Assembly: GCA_018054005.1 (NCBI GenBank)
Contig: JAGPKI010000046.1
Location: forward strand, 1 to 10,254
Source of the DNA: Caldisericia bacterium
Lineage (GTDB): Bacteria > Caldisericota > Caldisericia > UBA6126 > JAGPKI01
Direction of reading: 5' to 3'
Length of the DNA: 10,254 nt
The position numbers and the translations under genes were made by a program. Below, piece by piece: positions 1 to 6,994 of the stretch; positions within the stretch are counted from its first letter, which is position 1; every line of letters begins with the position of its first letter. Under the pieces are notes generated by a model that was not told where the DNA came from, searched no databases, and was given only the letters and a program-made list of their open reading frames with translations.

Positions 1-96
1 GGGGGGAAACTTCAATATTCTCTGTGTATAACAGAATAATTTATAAGGGTTATATTTATTCAGCCGTAGATATTGTAAAACTTGTTTAATAGTCAT
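1..96 (-). CDS. Possible 5' end of an unrecognised gene, cut by the window edge
   Basis: Reading leftwards from an ATG at 96-94, the frame stays open for all 32 codons to the edge of the window. It starts MTIKQVLQYL and continues with a basic, aromatic stretch (NKYNPYKLF). An AGGAGAG motif (complement of 111-117) lies upstream, but its 14-nt spacing is longer than usual. I recognise no family in these residues. The frame is on the same strand as the DUF3298 gene before it, 122 nt away, so the two could be co-transcribed. A 32-codon open frame can arise by chance in AT-rich DNA. The case rests on the Shine-Dalgarno-like motif and on the absence of any stop before the edge. Confidence 0.35.
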   Translation of the reverse strand, partial: MTIKQVLQYLRLNKYNPYKLFCYTQRILKFPP

Positions 97-218
97 TAAT
101 TGCTTTTTATCTCTCCTAATAACAAACAGTTTTATTAATATTTTATTAGAATAGATAATTTAATAAAGAGAAATACTAATAAGTGATTTAAGATCCAATA
201 TATATCTTTTTTCTGCAA

Positions 219-1148
219 TTAATTACTATGATCTATGCAAAAGTCAAAATTACAATATGCATCTTTGTTAAATTTTATCAGACAAGATTCACCAAATATA
301 TAAGAAGGTACTTTTACTGTCCAATTACCTTCTGCATGACAAAAAGGATAAGCAAGTACTAAATAAAAGCCATCTGGAATTAAAGTTATTTCTTCGTCAT
401 AATTTCTTGTTGGTTCTATAGTTTGATTCAAAGAACTTTCCGAACAAGCGTCCATTAGAACATGTTTTGCTTCTACCCATTGTTTTTTTAAATCATACTT
501 ACAATAATCAGTTAAAATCTTTTTATAATTAGTACCTGGCAAGAACCAGTCAGATGGTTTCAGTATCTTTTTCTTTTCAATATCTACAGTTAGGGGCTTA
601 GCTAAACTAACTCCATGAACACCATTCATAAATTGGTAATAATCAAGATAAATGCTGCAGTATTTTGAGTCTAAATACATTTTTTGACATGTGAAGTAAA
701 GTTCATAACGACCATATTCTGTCGGAAAGCGGTCAGTAAAATACTCTACAAGGTTTTTAAATGGAATAAATACGCTATCAACAAGTTCTTTTATACATTT
801 ATTAAGATATATTTCGGATTCTTTATCTTTAAATCCAGTAATAATAAAATATGATCCATCAATTTCTTCATCAATTATATGGTTATTAACTTCTTTTATA
901 GTTCTTGTCTCGATTTTATAATCTGTTTTCTTGTTGTATGTAAATGGTTCGGTTTCTTCGTAATTCTCTCCAAAAGATAATTGATTGATAGGTGAATGTA
1001 TTGAAGAGTTGTTATTTATTTTTTCATCAACTATAACTTCAGAAACATCAGGATTTTTAACTGTAACTTTTTTGGTTTTAATACTGTAAATTGAAATAAA
1101 AATAGAAACAAATAATACTAAATAAATTAAATAATATTTCCTAAACAT
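219..1148 (-). CDS. Membrane-anchored or secreted DUF3298-family protein (RsiV/PdaC C-terminal type), cysteine-rich
   Basis: This 309-residue protein has one N-terminal hydrophobic segment (about residues 5-22, preceded by RKYY), which suggests a signal anchor or uncleaved signal peptide with the rest outside. A linker (about 25-65) is followed by a region like DUF4163 (about 75-150). The DUF3298 signature follows: YYQFMNGVHG (170-179) matches the family's Y-x-Y-x-x-G-x-H-G pattern, then a strand/turn up to LKPSDWF (196-202), and AYPFCHAEGNW (266-276) resembles the family's PYEIGPYAEG element. In RsiV this fold senses lysozyme and in PdaC it precedes a deacetylase. Here there is no deacetylase domain and no cytoplasmic sigma-binding part, so the role is unknown. 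There are nine cysteines (118, 154, 164, 216, 235, 270, 289, 299, 304), many for such a domain, and disulfides are possible. No clear Shine-Dalgarno site precedes the ATG at 1148. Family call fairly confident; function not. Confidence 0.75.
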   Translation of the reverse strand: MFRKYYLIYLVLFVSIFISIYSIKTKKVTVKNPDVSEVIVDEKINNNSSIHSPINQLSFGENYEETEPFTYNKKTDYKIETRTIKEVNNHIIDEEIDGSYFIITGFKDKESEIYLNKCIKELVDSVFIPFKNLVEYFTDRFPTEYGRYELYFTCQKMYLDSKYCSIYLDYYQFMNGVHGVSLAKPLTVDIEKKKILKPSDWFLPGTNYKKILTDYCKYDLKKQWVEAKHVLMDACSESSLNQTIEPTRNYDEEITLIPDGFYLVLAYPFCHAEGNWTVKVPSYIFGESCLIKFNKDAYCNFDFCIDHSN

Positions 1149-1196
1149 TTTGTTTAAATAATAACATAATTTGATATAAATATAAAATTTTACTTA

Positions 1197-1214
1197 TAGA
1201 TGCTATGGTATCTA
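1197..1214. repeat. Inverted repeat upstream of the DUF3298 gene
   Basis: TAGATGC-TATG-GTATCTA forms 7-bp arms with one G-T mismatch (a wobble if transcribed) around a 4-nt loop. It lies about 50-65 nt upstream of the DUF3298 start codon, where an operator could sit. The rest of the 257-nt gap between that gene and oppF (1149-1405) is AT-rich. It holds a GGAGG complement at 1250-1254 with no usable start codon after it, and a weak GGCA-GAAA-TGCC hairpin at 1365-1376. I see no gene and no convincing terminator in it. Confidence 0.3.
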
Positions 1215-1405
1215 AATTTGCAAGATTTATCGCCTCTTTTTAAAATTTTCCTCCGAAAATAATAACTTCAAAATTATAAAATTATATTTAGTAAAGAAAT
1301 TGAATTGCTAAGTTCTACAAGAAGCATACAAAAGGATTAAAATTATTATTTTCATGCCTTATTGGGCAGAAATGCCATGAGATGTTAAAGAGAAAAGATT
1401 TAAAG

Positions 1406-2383
1406 TTAAAGAAGGTGACATGCTACAAAATGAGAACATCCCTTATCAATAAGCGGTGGTTCAGTTTCTTTGCATATTTCTTTGCTTATATTGCACCTTC
1501 CGATAAATCTACAACCAGCTGATATACTGCTCTCTTCTCCTATATCTTTAGGGAGAATTATTCTTTTCCTCTTTCTCTCTAATTTTGGATCAGGGAGGGG
1601 AACAGCAGAAATTAAAGCTTTAGTGTATGGGTGAATAGGGTTTTTATAAAGGTCTAAGCTATCTGCAAGCTCGATAATTTTACCAAGATACATAACTGCA
1701 ACTTTCGTACTAATATGCTTTACCATAGACAAATCATGTGAGATGAAAATATATGTTAAGCCAAACTTTTCTTGTAAATCCTCGAAGAGATTTATAATTT
1801 GAGCCTGAATTGATACATCGAGGGCTGATACTGGTTCATCACAAATAATGATTTCTGGATTAACTGCGAGAGATCTTGCAATCCCTATTCTTTGCCTTTG
1901 ACCTCCTGAGAATTCATGCGGATACCTGATTTTATGCTCCTCATTTAAGCCTACAAGCCCTAATAATTCATTAACTCTATCATTTAATTCTTTCTCATTT
2001 TCATAAAGTTTATGAATTTTCATTGGCTCCGCAATAATTTCTCCAGCTGTCATTCTCGCATCAAGGGAAAGGTATGGATCCTGAAAAATCATCTGAATTA
2101 TTTTTCTTATTGGTTTCATTTCTAAGTCATTTAATTTTGTTATATTTATTCCTTTTAGTATTATTTCCCCATTATCTGGTTCATAAAGCTTTACTATGGT
2201 TCTGCCAAGTGTTGTTTTCCCGCAGCCAGTTTCTCCAACAACACCTAAAGTTTCTCCTTTATTTATGCTAAAATTTACATTATCAACTGCTTTTATGGCA
2301 ATCTTTTTTTTCTTAAAGAATGAGCCTGAATAAAAGTAAAAATATTTTTTTAGGTTCTTAACTGTTAAGATCTCTTTTTCCAT
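1406..2383 (-). CDS. oppF: Oligopeptide/dipeptide ABC transporter ATP-binding protein OppF
   Basis: Second ATPase of the peptide importer, 325 residues, cytoplasmic. Visible motifs in order: Walker A GETGCGKT (50-57), Q-loop glutamine in FQDP (Q101), ABC signature FSGGQ (158-162), Walker B IIICDE (178-183), D-loop SALD (186-189) and switch histidine H216. After the ATPase core comes the oligo_HPY tail, with the HPY motif and a cysteine set C291, C297, C304, C316 and C322. The LSGGQ-type signature and the basic insert FFKKKK (22-27) near the N-terminus fit OppF/DppF rather than OppD. The frame is open upstream to 2449, but those residues overlap the end of oppD and have no family match. ATG 2383 gives the normal N-terminus MEKEILTVKNLKKYF. 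It overlaps oppD by 26 nt and lacks a strong Shine-Dalgarno site, so translation is probably coupled. Last gene of the operon. Confidence 0.93.
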   Translation of the reverse strand: MEKEILTVKNLKKYFYFYSGSFFKKKKIAIKAVDNVNFSINKGETLGVVGETGCGKTTLGRTIVKLYEPDNGEIILKGINITKLNDLEMKPIRKIIQMIFQDPYLSLDARMTAGEIIAEPMKIHKLYENEKELNDRVNELLGLVGLNEEHKIRYPHEFSGGQRQRIGIARSLAVNPEIIICDEPVSALDVSIQAQIINLFEDLQEKFGLTYIFISHDLSMVKHISTKVAVMYLGKIIELADSLDLYKNPIHPYTKALISAVPLPDPKLERKRKRIILPKDIGEESSISAGCRFIGRCNISKEICKETEPPLIDKGCSHFVACHLL

Positions 2384-3347
2384 AATATAACCAGCATGCT
2401 GTACGTCTTGAATTATTAAAATTAAAGAAAGGAGGCTCTTCTCTTGCACAAATCTTCATCGCATAGTCACATCTTGGATGGAACGAACAACCATTGGGAG
2501 GAGAAATAAGGTCAGGTGGTAACCCTGGAATGGTTTTTAGTTTTTCCTCTGAACTAATATTAAGCCTTGGAACAGCTTTTAATAGTCCAACTGTATATGG
2601 ATGGAGTGGAGAACTATAGAGGTCATCAATAAAAGCTTCTTCAACAATTTTCCCCGCATAAAATACCAATACTCTATCACACAAGCCTGCAACAACAGCA
2701 AGATTATGAGTTATTAAAATTATAGATGTCTCAATTTTACCTCTTATATCTTTGAGTAGCTCTAATATTTGAGCCTGCACTGTTACATCAAGAGAAGTTG
2801 TAGGTTCATCAGCTATTATTATTTGAGGTTCACACGATAAAGCCATTGCTATCATTACTCTCTGTCGCATTCCGCCGGAAAATTCATGCGGATATCTTCG
2901 AAGCATGTTACTTCCACCTTTAATTTTAACAAGGTCTAAAAGCTCGAGTGCTCTATTCCATGCTTTAGAAGTACTGTAGTTCTTATGAACAATCAAAGGC
3001 TCCATCATTTGATCACCAATTGTTAAAACTGGATTAAGCGAAGACATTGGATCCTGAAAAATCATTGAAATCTTATCTCCTCGAATTGTTGTAATTTCTT
3101 TCTCATTTAGATTAAGGATATTTGTATTATTAAATTCAATCCGTCCATCTACTATTTTACCTGGTGGAAAGCTAATGAGTCGCATAATAGATAAACCAGT
3201 CACAGTCTTACCACAACCTGATTCACCAACAATTCCTAATGCTTCACCTTTATTTAAGCTGAAATCAATCCCTCTAACAGCCTGAACTGTTCCGGCAAGT
3301 GTGTAAAAGTATGTTTTTAAATTCGTTACTTTAAGTAATTCGTTCAA
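2358..3347 (-). CDS. oppD: Oligopeptide/dipeptide ABC transporter ATP-binding protein OppD
   Basis: First ATPase of the importer, 329 residues. Visible motifs: Walker A GESGCGKT (41-48), Q-loop Q98 in FQDPMSSLNP, signature FSGGM (156-160; methionine in place of glutamine is usual for OppD/DppD), Walker B IIIADE (176-181), D-loop SLD (185-187) and switch histidine H214. The C-terminal oligo_HPY domain has PLHPYT and four cysteines (C287, C293, C300, C318) in a C-x5-C-x6-C-x17-C pattern. The start is a TTG at 3347-3345. It gives the expected MNELLKVTNLKTYF N-terminus, there is no in-frame ATG nearby, and an AAGGTAGG stretch overlapping the oppC stop codon can serve as ribosome binding site. The gap to oppC is 12 nt. 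OppD pairs with OppF as an ATPase heterodimer that docks on OppB and OppC. Confidence 0.94.
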   Translation of the reverse strand: MNELLKVTNLKTYFYTLAGTVQAVRGIDFSLNKGEALGIVGESGCGKTVTGLSIMRLISFPPGKIVDGRIEFNNTNILNLNEKEITTIRGDKISMIFQDPMSSLNPVLTIGDQMMEPLIVHKNYSTSKAWNRALELLDLVKIKGGSNMLRRYPHEFSGGMRQRVMIAMALSCEPQIIIADEPTTSLDVTVQAQILELLKDIRGKIETSIILITHNLAVVAGLCDRVLVFYAGKIVEEAFIDDLYSSPLHPYTVGLLKAVPRLNISSEEKLKTIPGLPPDLISPPNGCSFHPRCDYAMKICAREEPPFFNFNNSRRTACWLYYGKRDLNS

Positions 3348-3359
3348 GTTTAGAAATAC

Positions 3360-4277
3360 CTACCTTCTCAATCTTGGGTCAAATGCGTCTCTCAACCCAT
3401 CACCAACAAAGTTAAAAGATAGCATAGTTATACATATAAAAATTGCAGGGAAGAAAATAAGGTATGGATAAGCCCTTATAGCTCTTATGCCATCAGATGC
3501 CAATACTCCCCATGAAGCCATTGGAGCTGATACACCCAGACCTATAAAACTTAAAAAAGATTCAAAAAATATAGCATTTGGTATCTGAAATGTCGAGGTT
3601 ACAATTATTGGGCCAATTGTGTTAGGTATAAGGTGCCTAAAGAGTATTTGAGATCTTGTTGCACCTAACATTCTTGCGGCAAGAGTGAATTCTTGCTCTT
3701 TTAGTGAAAGAATTTGCCCCCTTACAATTCTCGCCATACTTGTCCAATAGCTAAGCCCTAAAGCTATAAAAATATTTATTAGTCCTGGACCTAAAACAAC
3801 CATAAGAAGTATTACAATTAATAAAACTGGAATGCTAAATAATATATCTACTATACGCATCAATACATCATCCAGTCTGCCACCAACATAACCAGATATT
3901 CCACCATAAATTACACCGATTAATAGATTTACAAAACTTGCAACAAAGCCTACAGCAAGAGAAATCCTTCCACCATACATTACTCTCACAAGTACATCTC
4001 TTCCAAGTTCATCTGTTCCAAAAGGGTGTTCTAATGTTGGAGATTTATAAGTATTATAAAGCTCAGTATCGTAGTAACTGAACTTTGTGAAAAAAGGTCC
4101 AATAAATGAAAAAAGAATTATAAAAACAATTATTATCAGTCCAGCAATAGCTAATTTATTTTTTCTAAATCGAATCCATGCATCCTGCCAATAACTTAGA
4201 GGAGGTCTTGCTATAACTGTAGAGACCTCCAATTTATCTAAAGGCTTAAATAGTTCTGGATCAATTTTTTCTATCAT
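3360..4277 (-). CDS. oppC: Oligopeptide ABC transporter permease OppC
   Basis: Inner-membrane channel subunit, 305 residues, normal length for the family. A cytoplasmic N-terminal segment with the OppC_N motif SYWQDAWIRFRKNKLAIAG (28-46) leads into the first membrane helix (about 44-63). An extracytoplasmic loop contains HPFGTDELGRDVLVRVMYGGR (84-104), typical of DppC/OppC. About five further hydrophobic segments follow (104-126, 140-163, 164-184, 222-246, 271-292). The cytoplasmic EAA coupling loop is EQEFTLAARMLGAT (194-207), ending in RHLIPN, and it contacts the ATPases. The protein ends in DPRLRR, characteristic of this subunit. Its ATG overlaps the oppB stop in an ATGA arrangement, with AAGGG upstream inside oppB, so it is translationally coupled to oppB. 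Confidence 0.95.
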   Translation of the reverse strand: MIEKIDPELFKPLDKLEVSTVIARPPLSYWQDAWIRFRKNKLAIAGLIIIVFIILFSFIGPFFTKFSYYDTELYNTYKSPTLEHPFGTDELGRDVLVRVMYGGRISLAVGFVASFVNLLIGVIYGGISGYVGGRLDDVLMRIVDILFSIPVLLIVILLMVVLGPGLINIFIALGLSYWTSMARIVRGQILSLKEQEFTLAARMLGATRSQILFRHLIPNTIGPIIVTSTFQIPNAIFFESFLSFIGLGVSAPMASWGVLASDGIRAIRAYPYLIFFPAIFICITMLSFNFVGDGLRDAFDPRLRR

Positions 4278-5197
4278 TGCTTAAACACCCTTATTCTAGG
4301 ATCTATATAAGAGTAAAGAATATCAACTATAAAATTTAAAAAGACAAGTAAAATACAATAAAAAATAGTTACACCGAGGATAACAGTATAATCTCTATCA
4401 TATATACTGGTTACAAAATATCTTCCCAAACCTGGAATTGCAAAAATCTGTTCAACAACAAAGCTACCAGTAAAAATAGAAGCAATTAAAGGACCTAAAT
4501 ATGTTATTACTGGAAGAATTGCATTTTTTATTGCATGCTTGATTATTACTCTACTGCTTGTCAACCCTTTGGCATAAGCAACTTTAATATAGTCCTGTCT
4601 TAGAACTTCGAGCATACTTGACCGCATTATTCTTGCAATAAAAGCCATTGGATAAGCAGCAAGTGTTATACTTGGTAGAATAAGCTGCATAAATGACCCC
4701 CACCCAGCAACCGGGAAAAGTCCTAAACGTAAACCGAGAAAGTACATAAGAAAAGTTGCAAGAATAAAGCTTGGAATTGATACTCCTATAAGAGATAAAA
4801 CCATTACAAGGTTATCCTGCCACATATTTTGGTGAAGTGCAGAAATAGAACCAGCAAGTAGCCCCAAACCTAAAGCAAGAAGAACTGCAATAAATCCAAG
4901 AAGGGAAGAAATAGGAAACCCTAATCTTATTATATCGTTTACAGATAATGCTTCATATCTAAAAGAGGGACCAAAATCAAATTTAAGCATATTACCAATG
5001 AATGAAAAATATTGTTTATAAAGTGGCTGATCGAGCTTGTATCTTGCTTCAATGTTTCGTAAAACCTCATCCGGTAAGGCTTTCTCCTTTGTGAAAGGTC
5101 CTCCAGGAATAGCATGAGCGAGAATAAATGTTAAAGTTGCCACAATGAATATTACAATAACCATAGAGAGAAACCTTTGAAGAATAAATTTACTCAT
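4274..5197 (-). CDS. oppB: Oligopeptide ABC transporter permease OppB
   Basis: Inner-membrane channel subunit, 307 residues. The N-terminus MSKFILQRFLSMVIVIFI is the standard OppB/DppB first helix (about 9-28). It is followed by a periplasmic-type loop with PGGPF and YKLDQPLYKQYF (53-64), then five further hydrophobic segments (about 95-118, 129-155, 170-190, 228-248, 271-295). The EAA loop QDYIKVAYAKGL (201-212), followed by RVIIKHAIKNAILPV, is the contact for OppD/OppF. VVEQIFAIPGLG (247-258) and the C-terminal DPRIR are further family hallmarks. The start at 5197 has only a weak AGGA motif about 17 nt upstream, so initiation may be less efficient than for oppA. The gap to oppA is 81 nt and contains no convincing gene, terminator or promoter. 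Confidence 0.95.
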   Translation of the reverse strand: MSKFILQRFLSMVIVIFIVATLTFILAHAIPGGPFTKEKALPDEVLRNIEARYKLDQPLYKQYFSFIGNMLKFDFGPSFRYEALSVNDIIRLGFPISSLLGFIAVLLALGLGLLAGSISALHQNMWQDNLVMVLSLIGVSIPSFILATFLMYFLGLRLGLFPVAGWGSFMQLILPSITLAAYPMAFIARIMRSSMLEVLRQDYIKVAYAKGLTSSRVIIKHAIKNAILPVITYLGPLIASIFTGSFVVEQIFAIPGLGRYFVTSIYDRDYTVILGVTIFYCILLVFLNFIVDILYSYIDPRIRVFKQ

Positions 5198-5278
5198 CTA
5201 TGTTATTTATATCATCCTATGCTAAATGAAATCATAACGAATAAACAACTTAAACAATCGAATCTATTCCATCGTGCT

Positions 5279-6910
5279 CTATTTTGTTTGTTTGTTTCCT
5301 TCTACATATGCCCATTTAAAATCAGTGTATCCTAAAAGTGAAGAAATATAATCTTTAAGCCATGGTTTTATCATAAGGGGTCTTGTATAGAAATATATAG
5401 GTAAAATAGGTAATTCATCCATTAATACTTCCTCAGCCTGGTGAAGCAATGTCATTCTAAGCCAGTTATCTTTTTCATTTTTTGCTTTAGCAATTAAATC
5501 ATTATATTGAGGGTTATTCCATCCTGTATCATTGTTTCCGCTGTTGCCAACAAACATATCAAGAAAAGTTGTTGGATCTGGATAATCTCCAATCCACCCA
5601 GCACGTGCAACATCATACTGGAGCTTGCTTCTATTATCTAAATATACTTTCCACTCCTGGTTTACAAGCTCGCAATCAATTCCAAGATTTTCTTTCCACA
5701 TCTGCTGTATTGCCTCAGCTATACTTTTATGAACTTCGGAAGTATTATAAAGTAATTGAAACTTAGGAAAACCCTTTCCATTTGGGTACCCGGCATCACT
5801 AAGTAAGGCTTTAGCTTCTTCTACGTTATTATCAGTAAAGAAATCTCCTCCTACAACCCTAAAATCTTTATCTGATGTTGCATCCTGTATCCCATAAGGG
5901 ACATAGGCAAGAGCTATTTTTTGCTCACCTTTGGTTATGTTTTCAACAATTGATTTTCTATCTATGGCAAACGTAAGAGCTTTTCTTACTTTTTTATCAT
6001 TAAAAGGTGCTTTAGTTGTATTAAATAGATAATAGTATGTGCCGATGTAAGGTTCAATTGTTAGTTTACCTTCTTTTTTAAGTCTATCAAATTCGACTGG
6101 AGGAGGATTAGTTGCAAAATCGAGCTGACCACTTTCAAACATTGCAAGTTCAGTTGTTCCACTTTCTACCATTGTAAATGTAATTTCACCTAATTTTACA
6201 ACATTTGCATCCCAATAATTAGGATTTTTCTCGACTATTATTTTATCTTTATGAACCCACTCTTTCATTTTAAAAGGACCATTGCTTACATAATCAGTAG
6301 TTGACTTTGCCCAATCAGGATTCTTCTCCACTACATTCTTGCATACTGGTAAATATGTTGTAAAAGTAAGTAATGATAGAAAGTATGGTGTGGGCGATTC
6401 AAGCTCCACTTTAAGCGTATAATCATCGGTTGCTTTAACACCTACTTCTTCAGGGTCTGTTATTTTACCTGAACTGTAAGCTTCTCCATTTTTAATATAC
6501 CATAATTGATAAGCATATTCTGAAGCTAAAGCTGGGCTCAATGCTCTTTTCCAGGAATACTCAAAATCATGAGCAGTAACAGGTTCACCGTTAGACCATT
6601 TTGTATCTTTTCTTAAATAGAATGTATAAGTCAGCATATCATCGCTAATATCCCATCGCTCAGCAACAGAAGGTTTAATCTCACCTTTTAAATCATATCT
6701 CACAAGACCATCAAAGAGATTTAATATAACGGTAAATTCAGGGATACCTGTTGCTTTTCCAGGATCAAGATATTGTGGTTCAGCACCAATGTTATATGAA
6801 ATTTTCCCGCTTGTTCCCCGTGGTGGTGTTGTGCCTTGTTTGGTGCAACTTGTTAAAAATAAAGAAGAAATAATTAATACACATAAAAGAACCCTTTTAA
6901 AATTCCCCAT
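5279..6910 (-). CDS. oppA: Oligopeptide ABC transporter substrate-binding lipoprotein OppA
   Basis: Extracytoplasmic peptide receptor of the SBP_bac_5 family, 543 residues. It has a short basic N-terminus (NFKR), a hydrophobic stretch and the lipobox LTSC, so processing and lipid attachment at Cys22 are expected. Family marks in order: GAEPQYLDP (42-50), NLFDGLVRYD (64-73), TKWSNGEPVTAHDFEYSWKR (103-122), NGPFKMKEW (210-218), VRKALTFAID (308-317) and AGWIGDYPDPTTFLDMF (437-453). In studied OppA proteins, an aspartate in the last element (here D442 by position) binds the peptide's free amino end. This supports peptides rather than nickel or sugars, though substrate cannot be fixed from sequence. 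A GGAGG site lies 5 nt before the ATG (complement of 6916-6920), the best ribosome site in the operon. It is the first gene of oppABCDF and lies behind a candidate promoter. Confidence 0.95.
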   Translation of the reverse strand: MGNFKRVLLCVLIISSLFLTSCTKQGTTPPRGTSGKISYNIGAEPQYLDPGKATGIPEFTVILNLFDGLVRYDLKGEIKPSVAERWDISDDMLTYTFYLRKDTKWSNGEPVTAHDFEYSWKRALSPALASEYAYQLWYIKNGEAYSSGKITDPEEVGVKATDDYTLKVELESPTPYFLSLLTFTTYLPVCKNVVEKNPDWAKSTTDYVSNGPFKMKEWVHKDKIIVEKNPNYWDANVVKLGEITFTMVESGTTELAMFESGQLDFATNPPPVEFDRLKKEGKLTIEPYIGTYYYLFNTTKAPFNDKKVRKALTFAIDRKSIVENITKGEQKIALAYVPYGIQDATSDKDFRVVGGDFFTDNNVEEAKALLSDAGYPNGKGFPKFQLLYNTSEVHKSIAEAIQQMWKENLGIDCELVNQEWKVYLDNRSKLQYDVARAGWIGDYPDPTTFLDMFVGNSGNNDTGWNNPQYNDLIAKAKNEKDNWLRMTLLHQAEEVLMDELPILPIYFYTRPLMIKPWLKDYISSLLGYTDFKWAYVEGNKQTK

Positions 6911-6931
6911 CTTTTCCTCCTATTAAAAGTA

Positions 6932-6946
6932 TGAAAAAGCTTTTCA
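6932..6946. repeat. Inverted repeat at the predicted oppA transcription start
   Basis: TGAAAA-AGC-TTTTCA has 6-bp arms and contains the perfect palindrome AAAAGCTTTT (6935-6944). It straddles the predicted start point, just after the -10 box, which is a classical repressor position. No regulator family can be assigned. Confidence 0.35.
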
Positions 6947-6950
6947 ATAA

Positions 6951-6956
6951 ATTATA
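6951..6956 (-). promoter_or_regulatory. Candidate -10 box of the oppA promoter
   Basis: A perfect TATAAT on the minus strand lies about 40 nt upstream of the oppA start codon. It would place transcription start near 6944 and give a leader of about 34 nt containing the GGAGG site. The 17-nt spacing points to TTTTAA as the -35 position, a poor match to TTGACA, so the promoter may need an activator. The flanking inverted repeats support regulation here. Confidence 0.5.
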
Positions 6957-6959
6957 CAT

Positions 6960-6979
6960 TTTTAAGTAAAAACTTAAAA
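6960..6979. repeat. Inverted repeat in the oppA core promoter (8-bp arms)
   Basis: TTTTAAGT (6960-6967), AAAA spacer, ACTTAAAA (6972-6979): perfect 8-bp arms with a 4-nt centre, occupying the spacer between the -10 box and the -35 position. It shares four bases with the next repeat. It could be an operator, or a cruciform-prone AT tract. Confidence 0.4.
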
Positions 6980-6994
6980 CAATTTTATTGTTTT
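6976..6994. repeat. Second inverted repeat upstream of oppA (8-bp arms)
   Basis: AAAACAAT (6976-6983), TTT spacer, ATTGTTTT (6987-6994): perfect 8-bp arms centred just upstream of the candidate -35 position. Placement next to, and overlapping by 4 bases with, the 6960-6979 repeat suggests a composite regulator site. Confidence 0.4.

Noticed and set aside
219..1148. Anti-sigma factor RsiV assignment for the DUF3298 protein
   Set aside because: There is no cytoplasmic sigma-binding segment before the membrane helix and no sigma factor gene next to it; only the outer domain resembles RsiV.
1250..1254. Perfect GGAGG on the minus strand between oppF and the DUF3298 gene
   Set aside because: No ATG follows at a suitable distance, and the nearest TTG frame stops after three codons.
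1365..1376. GGCA-GAAA-TGCC hairpin downstream of oppF as a transcription terminator
   Set aside because: The stem is only four pairs and no uridine tract follows on the minus strand, so it does not meet the usual intrinsic terminator pattern.
2074..2271. 65-codon plus-strand open frame inside oppF
   Set aside because: Antisense to a strongly conserved ATPase region; low-complexity leucine/phenylalanine-rich product typical of a shadow frame.
2384..2449. 22-codon N-terminal extension of oppF starting at ATG 2449
   Set aside because: It lies entirely within the end of oppD in another frame, has no ribosome site and does not match the OppF family; ATG 2383 gives the normal N-terminus.
5569..5766. 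65-codon plus-strand open frame inside oppA
   Set aside because: Antisense to a conserved part of the peptide-binding protein; no supporting signals.
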